Below are positions 36,227-49,330 of a stretch of DNA of 64,000 bases, one piece after another. The DNA is taken from contig VUYV01000053.1 of the NCBI GenBank assembly GCA_008711295.1, forward strand, positions 5,221,264 through 5,285,263, given 5' to 3'. This stretch comes from Anarhynchus alexandrinus. Lineage: Eukaryota > Chordata > Aves > Charadriiformes > Charadriidae. The notes beneath the pieces were generated by a model that was given only the letters and a program-made list of their open reading frames with translations, was not told the origin of the DNA and did not search any database. The stretch's first letter is position 1. Every line of letters begins with the position of its first letter. The position numbers and the translations under genes are program-made.

Positions 36227-39200
36227 GCAATCCCAAACTGGGGAATGGCAGCTCTTAAACTCTTTCTGGTGATGTTGTGAGGCGGAATTAATGGAAAGGA
36301 ATTTAAATGGAAGGGGAGATGTAGGTGAATTATATGATTGTGTGGAAGAATCTTTTAGTTCAATGTTGAACTATAAGGATCTGAAATGTATTCATGTTCC
36401 TGAAAAAAGCTGAAGGGTTAAAATGACCTAATTCAACATCAACTAATACACTCCAATATGCATTAAAGCAGGTAGATTATTTTTTAAACAGCGCTATCGT
36501 GCTAAGTGATGCACTTGTGCTCTATGATAGACTGGTTAAAGCTGTAAATGTCATTGTTAAAATGAGTATCTTTAACAGCTAATATCTATTAAAATGAAGC
36601 ACTTAGGCACCAGAAAAGACAGTTTTAAATGGCTAGGTCCCTAAATTATTTTTGTACAATCAAAATGAGACTCTTAGGGATTAGGTGGCACAGTGGATTA
36701 ACACATTACTCTTCCGGATGGAAGATTTACCATAGTATCTTGCTTAAAAATACAAGTGAGCTGAGACTACTGTTCTTCAGGTGATCCAGCATATATATTC
36801 TTAAAACATATATTAATACAATTGACGGTGATTTGCAAGGGAAGTAGATTGGGACATTGCGTGCTGCCACCATGCTTTGAGTAAGGGTAGGTTAGGACTT
36901 GGGTTCACAATTTGGATTGTTCCCTTGATGAGCTGACAAAGGGATAAACCATGCCTTTTTATAGCTCCTTTTTCTTCCTACAACATGTTGTGACACAGGT
37001 ACAAGCAGGAGCTGTAAAGGGTTAAAATCAGCAAGTGAGAATAAGGCTTTTCAAGGCGAGCATGATCATGTAGTCAAAAATGAAGAGTAGGTAGGGGCCC
37101 ACACGCACAGGTAGGTGCAGAGGGAAAGTGAGCTATAAAGCAGCATGTTCTGGTTGTATATATATTTGAATTGAAACTAGCCAACTGGCTTTTAAGGATG
37201 TGTTTGCTGTAACTCACCTGAAATTGTTGGTCTGGCTGGATGTAATGGATTATTTCTTTTGTTTGGTGTAGACCCAAAATCGCTTGGTGCCCAAAATATA
37301 ATATTCTGAGTCAGCTGTACTGCTTAGTTCTGCTGGAGTTGCTGAAGAAGGCAGTCCTTTTCTTAGGCCATTCTTATCCCTAATTCCTCTTTTCATGTCC
37401 CTACTTGCATGCAGCATGTCACCAATAACTGCATGCCAGCTGCTTGCTCTCGCTTATTGTGTTTTATCCGACATCTGAGAAGTTGCACTCCGAGGCAAGA
37501 GCCCCTGCCTTGCCCCGAGCTTCTGAGTTGAATGTGGATGCAGGGCAGAGCATAACACATGGTGGGGGGACGTGTGTGTTGATGTCTTCCTGAAAGGGTC
37601 TGAAGAATAACGTGTCTTTTGAAACTCAGTCTGTCCCCAAGCTCTTCTTGGAACATGATGTCATCATGCAGTTACTAGATCAGACCACAGGGCTATGTGT
37701 CATCTTGCTCTTGAGAAACTGTCCATTTGTCTAAAAAACCAAAGATGATACTTTTTCTTTCTCCTTCCTTCTGTAGTATTAAACACCCATACGTGAGGTA
37801 CTCAGTCCCCGATGTTTGTTCTCCCACATCAATATGAGGGAATACTTTGTATATTGGACTGAGTAATTTAAATCTCCTTGAGTAATTTCTTAAATCGTGA
37901 GGCCCCAAAAAGCTTAGCCTGAGAAACATCAACCGTTAACAACTTTAAGGAAAGTTTCACTGTCCCGTTTACTTATGGATTGGTAATTAACCCTTTAACT
38001 ATTCCATGGATGTGATGCCATACCTTGCAGGACTGCAGGACCAGTCCTTCAGTGCACCCATTTTTTGTGTTGTAACCATCCCCTTTTGATGCTTATGTCA
38101 GGCTACTGCCATTTTGTCTTTCAGCACAGAGGGAGGTTGTTACAAAAAAAGAATTTGCTCTGCTTCATTTCCATAAAGAGCTCTTTGTTTTGGGGAAGTT
38201 AATTTAAAAGTAAGGCAAGCAAAAGAGTACTCAGTTTGTTGAGCAGAACCTTAGCAAAAGGTGAGTGCCAGAAGGCAACTGGTGTCCTGCTTTTTCCAAC
38301 AGCAGCTCTCTCTTTGTCTCTCAGTGCCGCATGCATAGAGAGGTTATTCCCATTTTGACATGAAGTGATCCAAAGTTTTCTTTTGTGCATCCTCCTCCCC
38401 AGGTTTGTGTGTCAGTGTCAGCAATGTGGTAAGTAGATAACATCTTGACACGCAGCATCAGATTTTAGAGACTAGTAGCAGCAAATTCCCAAGCAATAGC
38501 AAGGTTAGTTTGACTGAAGTTTGCTCTAAATCTTGTTTTCTCTAAAAACCTCATTCATAACCTTTTTGAGCAATTGTGTGTGAGATGGCGGGCAACTGTC
38601 TGCTTTGCTGCATTCTACCAAAGACCAGTGCTAAGTGTCTCTGCTGTTCTTCGAATGTAATTCTGCGGAACCAAGGAGTTCCAACCGTCTGCAGTGACTT
38701 CCCATAGGAAAAAGTTACACAACCGTATGTAAACCAGGAAATTCCTGCCATAGACCCATTAAATATATTCATAATTCTCACAGATTAATTGTAAGATGAA
38801 ATATCAGTTAAAATGTTTGCTATTTCACAGTAAAAATGAATGATTTCAGGAAAATGTGTCAAAGCACGGGGGGAACTGATAGGGCTGTTGCCCTTTTTCC
38901 TGGCACAGGAAAGCTAAAGTGTACAGTATGTCAGGTTGTGTCTTTCCCACACACATAAAAAGACACGTTTGTTTGCAGAATTAAGTTTAAGTGTCAGCAT
39001 AGCAGTTGCACTTCTGTGTATCTTCATACAAATGAACACAGTGACAGTGTATTACACTAATTTAAGTCGGAAGAATAAATTATTTCCCTATAAATACTGC
39101 ATCAAATGATACATTTAGACACCACTTGGCAGTATTTTAGAGCTCTGAATAAGTGGCAGCCCACATCTCAGGTTCTTTGAAGTCCCCATTTTAGTATGTC

Positions 39201-41179
39201 AGAATAAGTTTTCTGGCTAATATAAAATTATTTGTATTTCACATTCTTAATTGATGCTTTTAATTACTCTTCATATACTTTAATAGTTTTCGTATAGAAA
39301 ACTGCTTTCTGTGCAGGAAGCCGAATCTCCAATCTACAGCAAAACTTGCTTGAGTCAGGTTTTTGCCGGTCTCTGTGTACCGACCCCAAATACTAAATTA
39401 TGTTGGCACTCTTACAGTAATCAAGGGAATAATTGTGAAAGCAAAGTTTGTTGTAAGGAAACCAAATTAGGAGGGGAAAACAACATTGCTTAAGAGAAAT
39501 ATTTAGTATGAACTAATCTTTTTGGTCTTTGTCCTCCTACAGTAATGACTGTTTAACCATGCAGTATAATTATTTAAAACATACTGTAGTTCATCCTGTG
39601 TAGATTAGAATCCTGCTTTATTAGAACGCTAAAAGGCCAGTCTTCAAAGAATAAGCAAATTAAAGCTCTGTCTCGCTGTTTACAATGCTGGGGTCAGATC
39701 ACTGATATCTACCAGCTTTAATGCGAAGCAGCCACAAACCCCATTTAGTTAGTTAAACAGTTAATGGCTGTTTAAATCGACAGGGGTCTTTTGACTGCCT
39801 CTCGTAGTCACTCATCACGCTATTGCAGAGTCAGGTATCTCCCCTGTTCCAGCTCACATTAGTCACTAACAGATCCCCCTTGCTCTTCAGCAGAAACAGG
39901 GCTGGTCCTCCGGAAGCATCGCAGTACCGGGTGGGTGTCCCGTCATTTTTTTCTGAAATTGCATTTCCAGAGGGAGTTCAGGTTGCTTTATACCTTCTGC
40001 ATGGAGATGAGGCTAAAACTACTCTCCAGAAACAGTAAAATAGAAAGCTGATAGCATTTGAGTGCTGTGGAGGGGCTTGACCAGCTGGAACCCATGGGTA
40101 TTTGTAGGAGTAACTTATCCTTTGTTTCTGCTTTCTCCACAAAGGTTTCGCGCACCTCCTTTTCTCTGGTGTATCATAGGTCTTTCTCCCTCTCCCTCCT
40201 GTTACCTCTCTGTTCCATGACAAACAGATTCAACACACCTATCCAAGGGAGAACAAGGCTTTTTTAAAGTGTGTTCTTCCAATGCAGCTAGGACTAACCT
40301 CAGCTCCTGCTGATATCAGCGAGTGTAAAAATCCCACCCCAGATTGCCAAGAGGTGTGAGGCCCTTCGGGCTGTCTCACAGGGCGCTTTGCCAACAGCAG
40401 GAGTCAATCCCAGCTGGGAGGCACTGGTGCACTTTGCAGTGGTCAACCTTTTGTGATTTTATCCCAGGGCCTACGATGGAGGTTGGGGAAGTGTCCTACG
40501 GCTTCAGGTCTTGGAAACAAGAGATTTCATGAAAGCCTTTGCTTGAATATGTAAATAAATAAAAATGCTCAAGGACCTCAGAAGACAAAAAAAATAACAG
40601 AAGAAAACTGTTGTGTTAGTGGGGATTTTTTGAATATAATAATTTTAAAGGCAATTTCTTTTTTTTTAATGGAATCTTGAGTGGCTATTTTTGACCGTGC
40701 GTAGTTGGTAATGCTTCATTTTGGAACATCCACAAGTATTCAGATAAATGTGTGGATTCATTTCAGCTATTTGGGGAAAAAAACCTGCCTGCTCAGACTT
40801 TTTCACAATATTGGTATTACCTCTTAGTCTTGGCCAGGCCGAATATACAAAGAAAATGGCCTGTGTTTCTGTATTGCAATGCTTAAGCTTCCTGTCCAAT
40901 CCAAAGAAGTACAGGAAAATAAACAAACAAAAAAGGGATCAAATTTAAATGCACGGCATGCTTGCAGCTTTAGGTCTGTTTTCTCTGTGTCGCACTTTTA
41001 AATGTAAAAAGCATGCTTCCCACCCAGATGGGGGGTATAGCCGAGGGGGGAACCAAAATGGGGATACTCTGCTTTCTATCTCTTGCACAGATTTTATTGC
41101 ATGTTTGTTCTTTCATTGTTGTTTTCTTTAGTCTAAAATAAAGATAAACTAGACAGAAAGCAAAGTGGCCAGGCGCCAC
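36227..41179. other. unique non-coding DNA
   Basis: This is a long AT-rich unique block with no gene. Small GC-richer patches at 39.8-40.5 kb hold short overlapping frames without domains. An AATAAATAAAAAT run at 40553-40565 would be a plausible polyadenylation signal if a transcript existed, but nothing upstream supports one. Confidence 0.5.
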
Positions 41180-41370
41180 TGCACAATTATAATTAATTCA
41201 CTGTTAATGTTTCAGACATTGTTACAGCGTACATTGGAATTGCTGGGGCGGGGTGAGATTAGTTTGAGCTATTCATGTACATACTACAGGAGAGTCACAT
41301 TAAATACCCACTCTAATTAATGTTTTCAAAATGAGCACCAAAGGGAATAGAATGACTTACCACTTACAGA
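41180..41370. other. candidate conserved non-coding element
   Basis: Homeodomain-type core sites cluster here, for example ACAATTATAATTAATTC (41183-41199) and CTCTAATTAATG (41311-41322), in unique sequence without repeat decay. This resembles gene-desert enhancers but is not proven; an alignment is required. Confidence 0.25.
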
Positions 41371-42719
41371 AAAGTTAGTTTGTATTCTGCCTTCCAAGTT
41401 CATGCTGTGTTCTCACCTTGAAAGGTGGGGATTTGAGCACATATCATGCCATGACCTCAGAGTACAAATGTGCACAGCTTGTTCCTAAACACTGCCTCAC
41501 CAGATTATACCATCAGCTTGGAAAGAAGGACACGACTAAGCTAAGACTCAAATCTGAGTATCTGCAGACTTAGGAAAATTTGTGATCCGATCTGGTCTGC
41601 AGAAGCTGCGGAAGTCGAAGGCTTCATTTTGTCAAGATCAAAAGGGTTCAAAAACCCAAAAGACCAAGTTCTGCAGTGTTTTAAGCAAAACTGTAGAAAG
41701 GAAAGCTGGTCTTTGCCCAAAGCCTGGAAATAGTCAGGATATATTAAATCCAAGAGCACTTAATGTAAAGAAGAGGTCCCAGCGTATAGAATATTTTAAC
41801 AGCTAGAGGAGTGAAGTAGTTTCTGTACCTCCAAAAATATCTCTATTCATCATTTTTCTGCTGCCAGTATTTCCTGGGGGAGAGGAAAGCTGTGAGAATT
41901 GTAATCAGATATGTAATGATACGTGCTATTTATTACAAACCACCTTAATTTTAACTAAGTTTTCCTGCGAGTACTAAGTCAGATTTTTCAGTCTGAGCCT
42001 CCAATACTATATATTTGGGCTGTGTGGCTCTCCGATGCTTCAATATTGAAGTTGTGTGGCTGAGGTGTAAAATAGCCCTTTGTATGTTCAGTCTGAAGCC
42101 AGCTGAAAGCGTGCCTCTGCTGGCTCGGTTTTATCAGCCAGATACTGAGCTTAGTGAGAAAAGTGATCAAGGTGTAATTGAAACTCCTTTAAGCTGAGTT
42201 TTTAGGAGAATTTATAACCTGCAAAAATGTTCTCATTACAAATCCTTTTTTGTCTTTTCTTATAATCATCTTTAAGGAATAATCCGACCACCATCAGTAA
42301 AAGGAAGAAGATTTGGGTTTTAAAGCCAAGCAGAGGTTCATGCGTTTTGGCAATTCTGGGGATGGGATGGGGAGGATTGCCATTCTATTTCATACTATAT
42401 CATCATTTTGCGAGGTGACAAAATCCACGTTAAATTTCTGGTGAAACCTGGTCTGCTGTAGAACACTATTAGAGTACTTATTAGTACTACATTTTTCATC
42501 ATGGATGTAACCTGAATATCCTAATTTATGACCATCTGGTCTCCAGACAAGAACAGCCCATATAATCAAACTGCAGCTTCCCTAGATCAGCTAATACATC
42601 CATGCTGCGACTTAAAGAAGACGACATAGCACTCTGTAAAAAGCCTTGAACACCTCTAAGGGAACTTTCAGAAGAGGGGGGTGCCCTCACACAACTCCTT
42701 ACACGATGCACCCAGCAGG
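41371..42719. other. unique non-coding DNA
   Basis: No gene or recognisable repeat was found. Confidence 0.5.
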
Positions 42720-43260
42720 GCTAGTCATTGTATCTGTTTATTCATTGGTGTTTGTTAATGGTAACTTTCATTTCATTTAGGATTTGATTTGTTTACGAAC
42801 TAATAAATATGATTTATAAAAAGTGCCTGTGGTTCACTAATTACTGCACATATGGCGTTTTCATTTTGTAAAACTGGCATTTGCTTTCTATTATGATTAT
42901 GTCTCCGTTCACCAGTGCTAATTAGTTTGATTAGACAGATAACTTTAACCATTATTAGGACTAGATTAGGGGAACTTTGCATGCAGGGGAAAGCAGGCAA
43001 GAAGAGTACATCACCAGCGAAGATAGGTCAGCAGCACAGAGTTTGTTCCTCATTAAACATTTTAAAATTACTTTTTGTTTTGTTTTCCGCATAGAAGAAC
43101 TGAGAAGCATTCACATTTAGCTACTTACAAAAATCCAATTAAACACAGTTGTTTAGCATGAATTTGTTAATCAGAGTTAATCTTTCCAATGAATGCATAA
43201 TTTGGAATCTGTGTCTAAAATGTTCATTTAAGGATAAGCATATTACAGACAAATAAAATA
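42720..43260. other. candidate conserved non-coding region
   Basis: This AT-rich unique block contains the perfect palindromic homeodomain-type site CTAATTAG (42918-42925) followed by TTTGATTAGACAG. Forkhead-like TTTGTTAATG and TTGTTTACG words occur near 42750-42800. The clustering suggests an enhancer-like conserved element, but no direct evidence exists. Confidence 0.25.
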
Positions 43261-44313
43261 AAAAATAAAATGAGATTCTCTTCCTTGGAATTGACTCTCA
43301 ATATTGAGAAATATTGACTGTTTTGTGTTGATTGCCCTGCACGCTGAGGGACAGAAGTAAAATTGGATAAAGACTAAGAAATGCCACGTGAAAACCAATG
43401 TCACCTGGGGTGAGCTGTGTTTTCCCCAAGAGTCACTGAAAATTGTTGAATAGTGTAACCTGAAACTCTTCAGAAAGAAAAGAAAAAGAAAAAGTCCTAT
43501 TTAGTATCCATTTTAGAATAAAAATAGTTATCCAGGGCAGCAGAAGTTTGATATTATTTTATTTCTTCAAATAGATTCTCTATCCTAAAAAAGAGAGGCA
43601 GTTTTTCTTTACCAATATCTTAGAAATTACCTTTGTGCACTAACAAAGTAGGATGTGAAATACCTGGGTTCAGGCAGTAAGGCACACAATTTGTGATCCT
43701 TTGGAAATAGTCACCGAACAAGTCAGGCTTGATTTCATCCTTTCCGACATAAAGTAGACTAACTGATTCTCAAATTAAGTAACTGCGGATACTTGTTTCA
43801 TTAAGGTGGCCACTCATTTGACTTTGGATGATCACCCTATATTCATCTAGTTTCTATGTAATTAATAGGTTAGGTATGAGAGGCAAAATAGCGCCCGGTT
43901 ATAGATGCATAGTCCTATTGCAGGCTACTGCGTCTCTCCTTGCTGTGTTAATGTCGCAGTGTCATTTGTGAGTGGTCCTTTTATTTTTTGTCTTTCTCCA
44001 TTTTCAAAGCAATTTATAAGGGAACAGAAAAGTTCTTTCCCGTCTAAAAAGAATTGTGGGAATATTGAAAAAGACACAAAACTACTATTGAAGGGTGAAC
44101 ACATAGAGAAGCAGTAAACTAGATTGTTGCAGTATTTACTCTCTCCTTGGCTCTTCTGGAGGATACCTCCTGCCATGCCTTTCAAAGAAAACCCCAGTCA
44201 ATTTAAATGTCAAAGTCTCAAATTTCAGCATGCATCATTATTGTTGGAAGCATTTGCTCCAGGAAAAGTTTCAAAATTGCCATTTCTGTATCTGAGAAGA
44301 ATGTGAACAGGAT
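43261..44313. other. unique non-coding DNA
   Basis: No gene or recognisable repeat was found. A purine run AAAGAAAAGAAAAAGAAAAAG lies near 43476-43495. Confidence 0.5.
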
Positions 44314-44398
44314 GGCCAGATTCTGAGATGGTATAAGTTGGCAGAGGTTCCTTATTTCAGTGCAGTTATCCTGTTTTACACCAACTGAAAATCTGGCC
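44314..44398 (+). repeat. palindromic ancient repeat relic (family A), best copy
   Basis: The left arm GGCCAGATTCTGAGATGG continues TATAAG (44314-44337). It pairs with TTTTACACCAACTG continuing AAAATCTGGCC (44375-44398) at 19 of 24 positions, and the outer 9 bases pair perfectly. The sequence agrees with an ancient amniote repeat remembered as 'ccagattctgagctggtataaat...tgatttacaccagctgaggatctggcc'. It is about 85 bases long and non-coding. It belongs with the similar fragments at 15.8, 45.1, 61.9 and 63.2 kb. Confidence 0.7.
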
Positions 44399-45140
44399 CT
44401 GGAGAATGAATATTTATGCCATGCCAGAGAGGTTTGAAAACCCTTTTTTTTAATGAGAATGAATAAAGAAAGGGCTGGGATATGCTCTGTGCTGATGAAC
44501 TCAAAGCCAAATATGACCTCCCCTTGACCTTTTATGCATTTAAGTTGAAAAAGGCCATTCTGATACATTCCACTGGAGCTTAAAATGCCTATATTTCAAT
44601 TCCAAAGGTCAAGCTCTCTTCTCAGTATACTGTATGACCTAGCCTTTGTCTGGTGCCCATTGATGTTGCCTGACCATGCCTCATATCCCATTGACTGTTT
44701 ACTGCTTTTCTGGCTAATGTAAGTGAAAGATAATTGAAATGATTTTGAGCTATGTGTCAGTTCTGATTCTGATTATGTCTCCTGTGCTTAGTGCAGCTTT
44801 AGTGGCTCCAAACTCATTAAGTCTCCAGGAAATTTTAGATTACTGTGTTAACTATATCTTAATTAATGTATTTATCTTAAATTCCACTCAAGCCTTTTTG
44901 AAGTTTTCTTTTAATACTATGTCTATCTCTAATATCACTGAATTAAGTCATTTTTCTTCAACCTTTCTGTTTTCTTTTACCTTTTGAGGGTTTTGGATAC
45001 TTTTTTTTTGAAAGGCCCCAAGTCAAAGGGAACTATTTCCAGGAAGTAATGCTTCATGCATGTTTAAAAGCAAATTGCCACATCTTCAGTAGATGCAAGC
45101 ACAGCCCCACTGGAATGAAGGGACAGGAACCGGCACTTTT
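44399..45140. other. unique non-coding DNA
   Basis: No gene was found. The 116-codon minus frame overlapping 44218-44568 also covers the repeat relic and is not credible as a gene. Confidence 0.5.
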
Positions 45141-45195
45141 TCAAATCTGCCTGAAACTTTGCATCAGTGGAGCTATGGCAATTTACGCCATTGAC
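45141..45195 (+). repeat. ancient repeat relic (family A), partial
   Basis: GCATCAGTGGAGCTATGGCA followed by ATTTACGCCATTGAC corresponds to the right half of the palindromic family ('..aatggagctatgctgatttacaccagctga..'). The left half is not recognisable. Confidence 0.45.
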
Positions 45196-48100
45196 AGTCT
45201 GTCATAAAAGAGTGGTCAGATTGTTTTTGTGGCTAGTGGCGCACATGTCTGTCTACCTTCCACTGGACTTGAAACAACCATTATACTGGGCGGTTCCCCA
45301 AAAAAGGGAATAAATGCAGTCCCGTCAAACAGGCTGACAGGCCTTGAGTATAATTTCTCTACATAGAATCGCAGAGTAATAACCATCTCTAATAATCCCT
45401 CCAATTACTTTATAGAATAATAATTTATAATAAAAACTGTTTTAGCAGACTGTCTATTTTTACCCTCTCCTCTTGAAAATGAAGTCAGACATATAAGAAC
45501 TGTAGAACATTTTTGCAAAGCTGAGGGGATGCACCTACATAATAACATAACCAATCACAAGGATCTTTTTACAGATATGTTGTCATTTCTGTTGACTAAC
45601 ACAGCTTAGTGAATCCTTGGTGATAAATAATTGACTAAGGGCCATAACCTGACACCCTGTTCCTGTTGAGAAGTGCCTTACTGCACAGTCCTCAACAAAC
45701 CTGGACCAGATGTTCTTGTCCCACCCCTTGGCCATGTTTAGGTTTCCCTCCAATGATCAAATGAGAGGGAGCCCAGCCCGACTGGAAAGATAAGACACAG
45801 ACTCCTTCCAGTGTGAGGAAAATTGATAAGGAGCAGATCGATACATGATCCTCTTCAGTGGGCACAAGGCCCACGGTCTTAACAGTGGGACATGCCCTCC
45901 TTTTCTCCTTCTGCTAAATTGCAAAATTTCTGTAGTGGAAAGAGTGTAACACTGCAATTAGGTTGTAGAAACCAAACAGAAACATATACTGAAAAAAAAA
46001 AAAGAAAAGTGTATATATGTATTGAACAAAGGCAAAGCAGTGTACTTTTCTCTAATTTCATCCTTGGAAGGGGCACCTGATTGTGGTGACAATTTCAATG
46101 AAATGGCTTATCCAGGATACCAATTCCAGCCTGAATTAGTAATATCTAGCAAAATTAAGAGCAACTGGAATCACTGGAAAGTGTCAGGCAGCATTAAGAG
46201 TCAGCAATGGTACCAACTGCAATTACTATGAATGCCTAATAGGGTCCTGACCATAGAAAACTGCTTGGACAAGCACAGCTAGAAACAACAGCTCATGTAA
46301 ATACGTGGAACTCTGTTAAACAGTATAGCTGCAATTATATACACCCTCAGAGCGCTTGGACCTATGTCTTTAGTACTTTTCTCTGTTTCAGCTATTTGTT
46401 CAGCTATGAGATAAAAACTGACTCGCCTCACATTTGTACCTGCTGAGTAGGATTGAAATGACTATTTGTAATCACAATTCATCCCCAGAACTCAGAGAGT
46501 AAATATCACTGAATCAATTGTATGTCTGGCTCTTGATGTCTCCATCACTATACTGTCCCTTGAAGGACACACCTGTTGGTTACTCACTCTATGCCCTGCC
46601 TCTGGAGCTCCAGAAGTCACTGATGGCAGCAAGCAGCCTGAAATGCCTTCCTGAGAAATTTCCATCTATTTTATTTCAGGTACTTCCCAGATACCTCAGA
46701 CTCTCCTGCTAGGACCATGACTTGACTTGCTTCAGCTTTCCTGGAAGGGATAGAATGCAATGTAAGTGCTGATTATCTCTTTTCTTTATAACTATGAGAT
46801 GAATTTTATTTGGTATTGTGGTAGAAACATCAGCATAAGCACCACTGAAAGCTTGGTGGAAAACAGATTAACCCTTTCTCTTACTATTGTTGCTCCCAGT
46901 GCAGATATCTGGTATAGAAATCAGGTTAAACAATGTAATGGTTTATTTTCCACAACTGTTCCCAGACTCCTGTTCATTGTGAAAGAAAGAGGTTTGATGA
47001 CTGGGTTGATGGCATGAGTCAGGGAAGGAGTATTTCTCATCCCTTGGATGAAGCAAGCTACTTTTCTGAACTTTGCCTTGGGCTTGTCTGAAGGAAGCTA
47101 CTGTGTGTTTTAGTCATTGTTTAACTGAGGGGAGTTGTTTAACTTTTGTTATATTTTTCCCTTAAAAAGGCAAAAGACTCCTTGGATTTACTTGCTATTA
47201 CTTTATAGCAGCAGCCATAGTATGTGAGATGTTTCCCAACCGGAAAGTAAATCTATGAAAGCGATTATGTGATGTTAAGCCTGCAATGCCCAGTCTGGAC
47301 TCAGAGATCCAAGGTTGGTCTTGAACGCCAAAGCCCAGCCCTCCCTCCTACAGTTTTGAGAAGGAGGAGTGCATAAGGCCATGACAGGCAGTTGACTCTG
47401 ATAATGCAAAAGGACAAAAAATACTTTATAATTTATCTGTAGGCAGCACGGCAAAAGTGGGGCAAACAAATTTGCATAAAAAGGTAAAAGTACAGATAAG
47501 CATGTAGTTAAAGCTGAATGTGAGGATGCAGCATCTTTCCTCTGAATGACCTGTAGCAGAAAAGTAGATGATATTTGGGAGTTTAGCAAGTTTTCTGCCT
47601 GCTATACTCTCATCCTGTGTATTATTTTTCCTTTTCTACTTTGAAGTTATTTTCCAGGCAGTTTTCATTTTGCCCATCACAAATTGTGTTGTGTGCACTG
47701 AGTCATGGGCTTGTGTTTTTTAGAAGGGTTGTCAGTCACAGCTATTCTCATGCAGCAATGATATGATTAGCTCTGTTTTTTATTGTAAAGTATTAATTTA
47801 ACCAAAGTTTGAACACAGTGAAAAAAGAACCATCAGTGGATGAACATGCCAAATGAAAGCAAAGATACTGTCTTGTTTGAATGGTTGCCTTCCTTTGGAC
47901 TTGTGGGAAAGGATGGAAAAGAAAAGAAACCCCACATGTGAGAGATCCTCAGGCACTGACGTACATGAGAGTATGTTAATATCCCTTAGTCTAACCAGTG
48001 CCTGGGGAGACCGTGAGCACAGGGCCCTCCGCAGCCCAGTCGACTCAGAAACCTGATCCTGGGATTCCCAGTCACGCATGATCTGCCTGGGGTCTCCTCT

Positions 48101-48949
48101 GCAGGCTCATGCTTACATCTGGTTTGTGGGGTCAGGTAAGATGCCTGCTTTGTGGGTGTCTCCAGGGGCTTCTCCCACAAGCTGTCACATGCATACCTGC
48201 AGGGGTGAGGGCTGCCAAAAAACAGAGCAGAAGAGGTGGTACTGCCTGGCTCCCTAAGTGAGCCGTGATTGCCATATTGGCCTATTGATGTGTCTCAGTG
48301 CTGCCTTTTTCTTCCAGTGTCTCTCCTGTACCTGAAATTTGACTGGTAATTGACCAATATGAGCTGAAATAGTGGTGTCAGCCTGAGCTGTGAATTGACC
48401 TGCTTTTGTCAGTTTGTCACAGTTTTATTGCTGCTTTAGCACAATGCATGCAAGTTAAAGCCCAGCACTTCTGTCACCCAGAGAAAAGCCTGGCAGGCTG
48501 ATGTCCTCGGGAACAGTTTCCAAATGCAGAGAGGCCAGGGGTTCCCTTTCTCCTCACCAGCTAGTTCAAACTTCACATTTTCTCTCTATCCAAAGAACAA
48601 CCTAAAGCCAAAACAACCTGCAGGTGTATTGCCTTGGTGTTTTCCCACATCACCAATGCTGCCTGGAATTCATTTGCAATGGTGCTCAATAAAATTTCCT
48701 GAGAATAAGATCAAAATTGTGCCCTTTTCTAAAGGTGACCACGTTAGGCTCATCTCTTCGTAAATGTTACCTTTATTAAAGGAACAATAGACTGGACTCT
48801 TTAAATCCAAACATTCCAAATATAGGAGACGAGGAATAAGAGAAAATTCCAAGGCCTTTTATGAAAGACTCATTTTAAAAGCTAATTTAGCTTGCTGCAG
48901 AGCAGCAAGTGTATCAGACAGTTCACCCAAAAACTAGCTGAAAGAATGT
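45196..48949. other. unique non-coding DNA
   Basis: No gene or recognisable mobile element was found. A perfect small hairpin CTTGCTGC-AGA-GCAGCAAG lies at 48891-48909. Confidence 0.5.
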
Positions 48950-49330
48950 GTGTTTATACCTCTTATTTATACTGAGATTTCAAAATAAGCTTTTTGAACA
49001 AGCTGTGATATTTTATTTGGTTTCCTTAAGCTAAGAGTATTGCAATGTCAGACTCTGTTTTCTTAATTGATTATAACTTTGCCATCCTCATATTGCAAAG
49101 CTTATGATGAATGAATAATATGTTGCCCAGCGCCTCTGCAGCTTTGCCCAAAATTTGGCTTAGAGTAACTTTTTCATATCTTTGTTTCTCACACAAATAT
49201 CTTTGCTGTTGCTTCTGATAAATGAATAATTTCCAGCAGCTCAGGATGCGTGAAAATAGTCATGATCCAGCCAGCATGTCTGAGTGACCCTACAAATAGC
49301 AAACATGGGAATGCAGCTCAGCATGCATAA
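48950..49330. other. candidate conserved non-coding region
   Basis: This AT-rich unique block lacks repeat decay. It contains TTCTTAATTGATTATAAC (49059-49076), GATGAATGAATAATATG and GATAAATGAATAATTTCC, homeodomain and POU-like words at close spacing. It is a candidate enhancer on texture alone. Confidence 0.25.

Noticed and set aside
40344..40600. Short frame followed by AATAAATAAAAAT and an A-run, suggesting a transcript end or retrocopy
   Set aside because: The frame has no domain, the A-run is interrupted and no target-site duplication is visible.
44218..44568. 116-codon minus-strand frame
   Set aside because: It spans the palindromic repeat relic and unique DNA, and shows no protein family.
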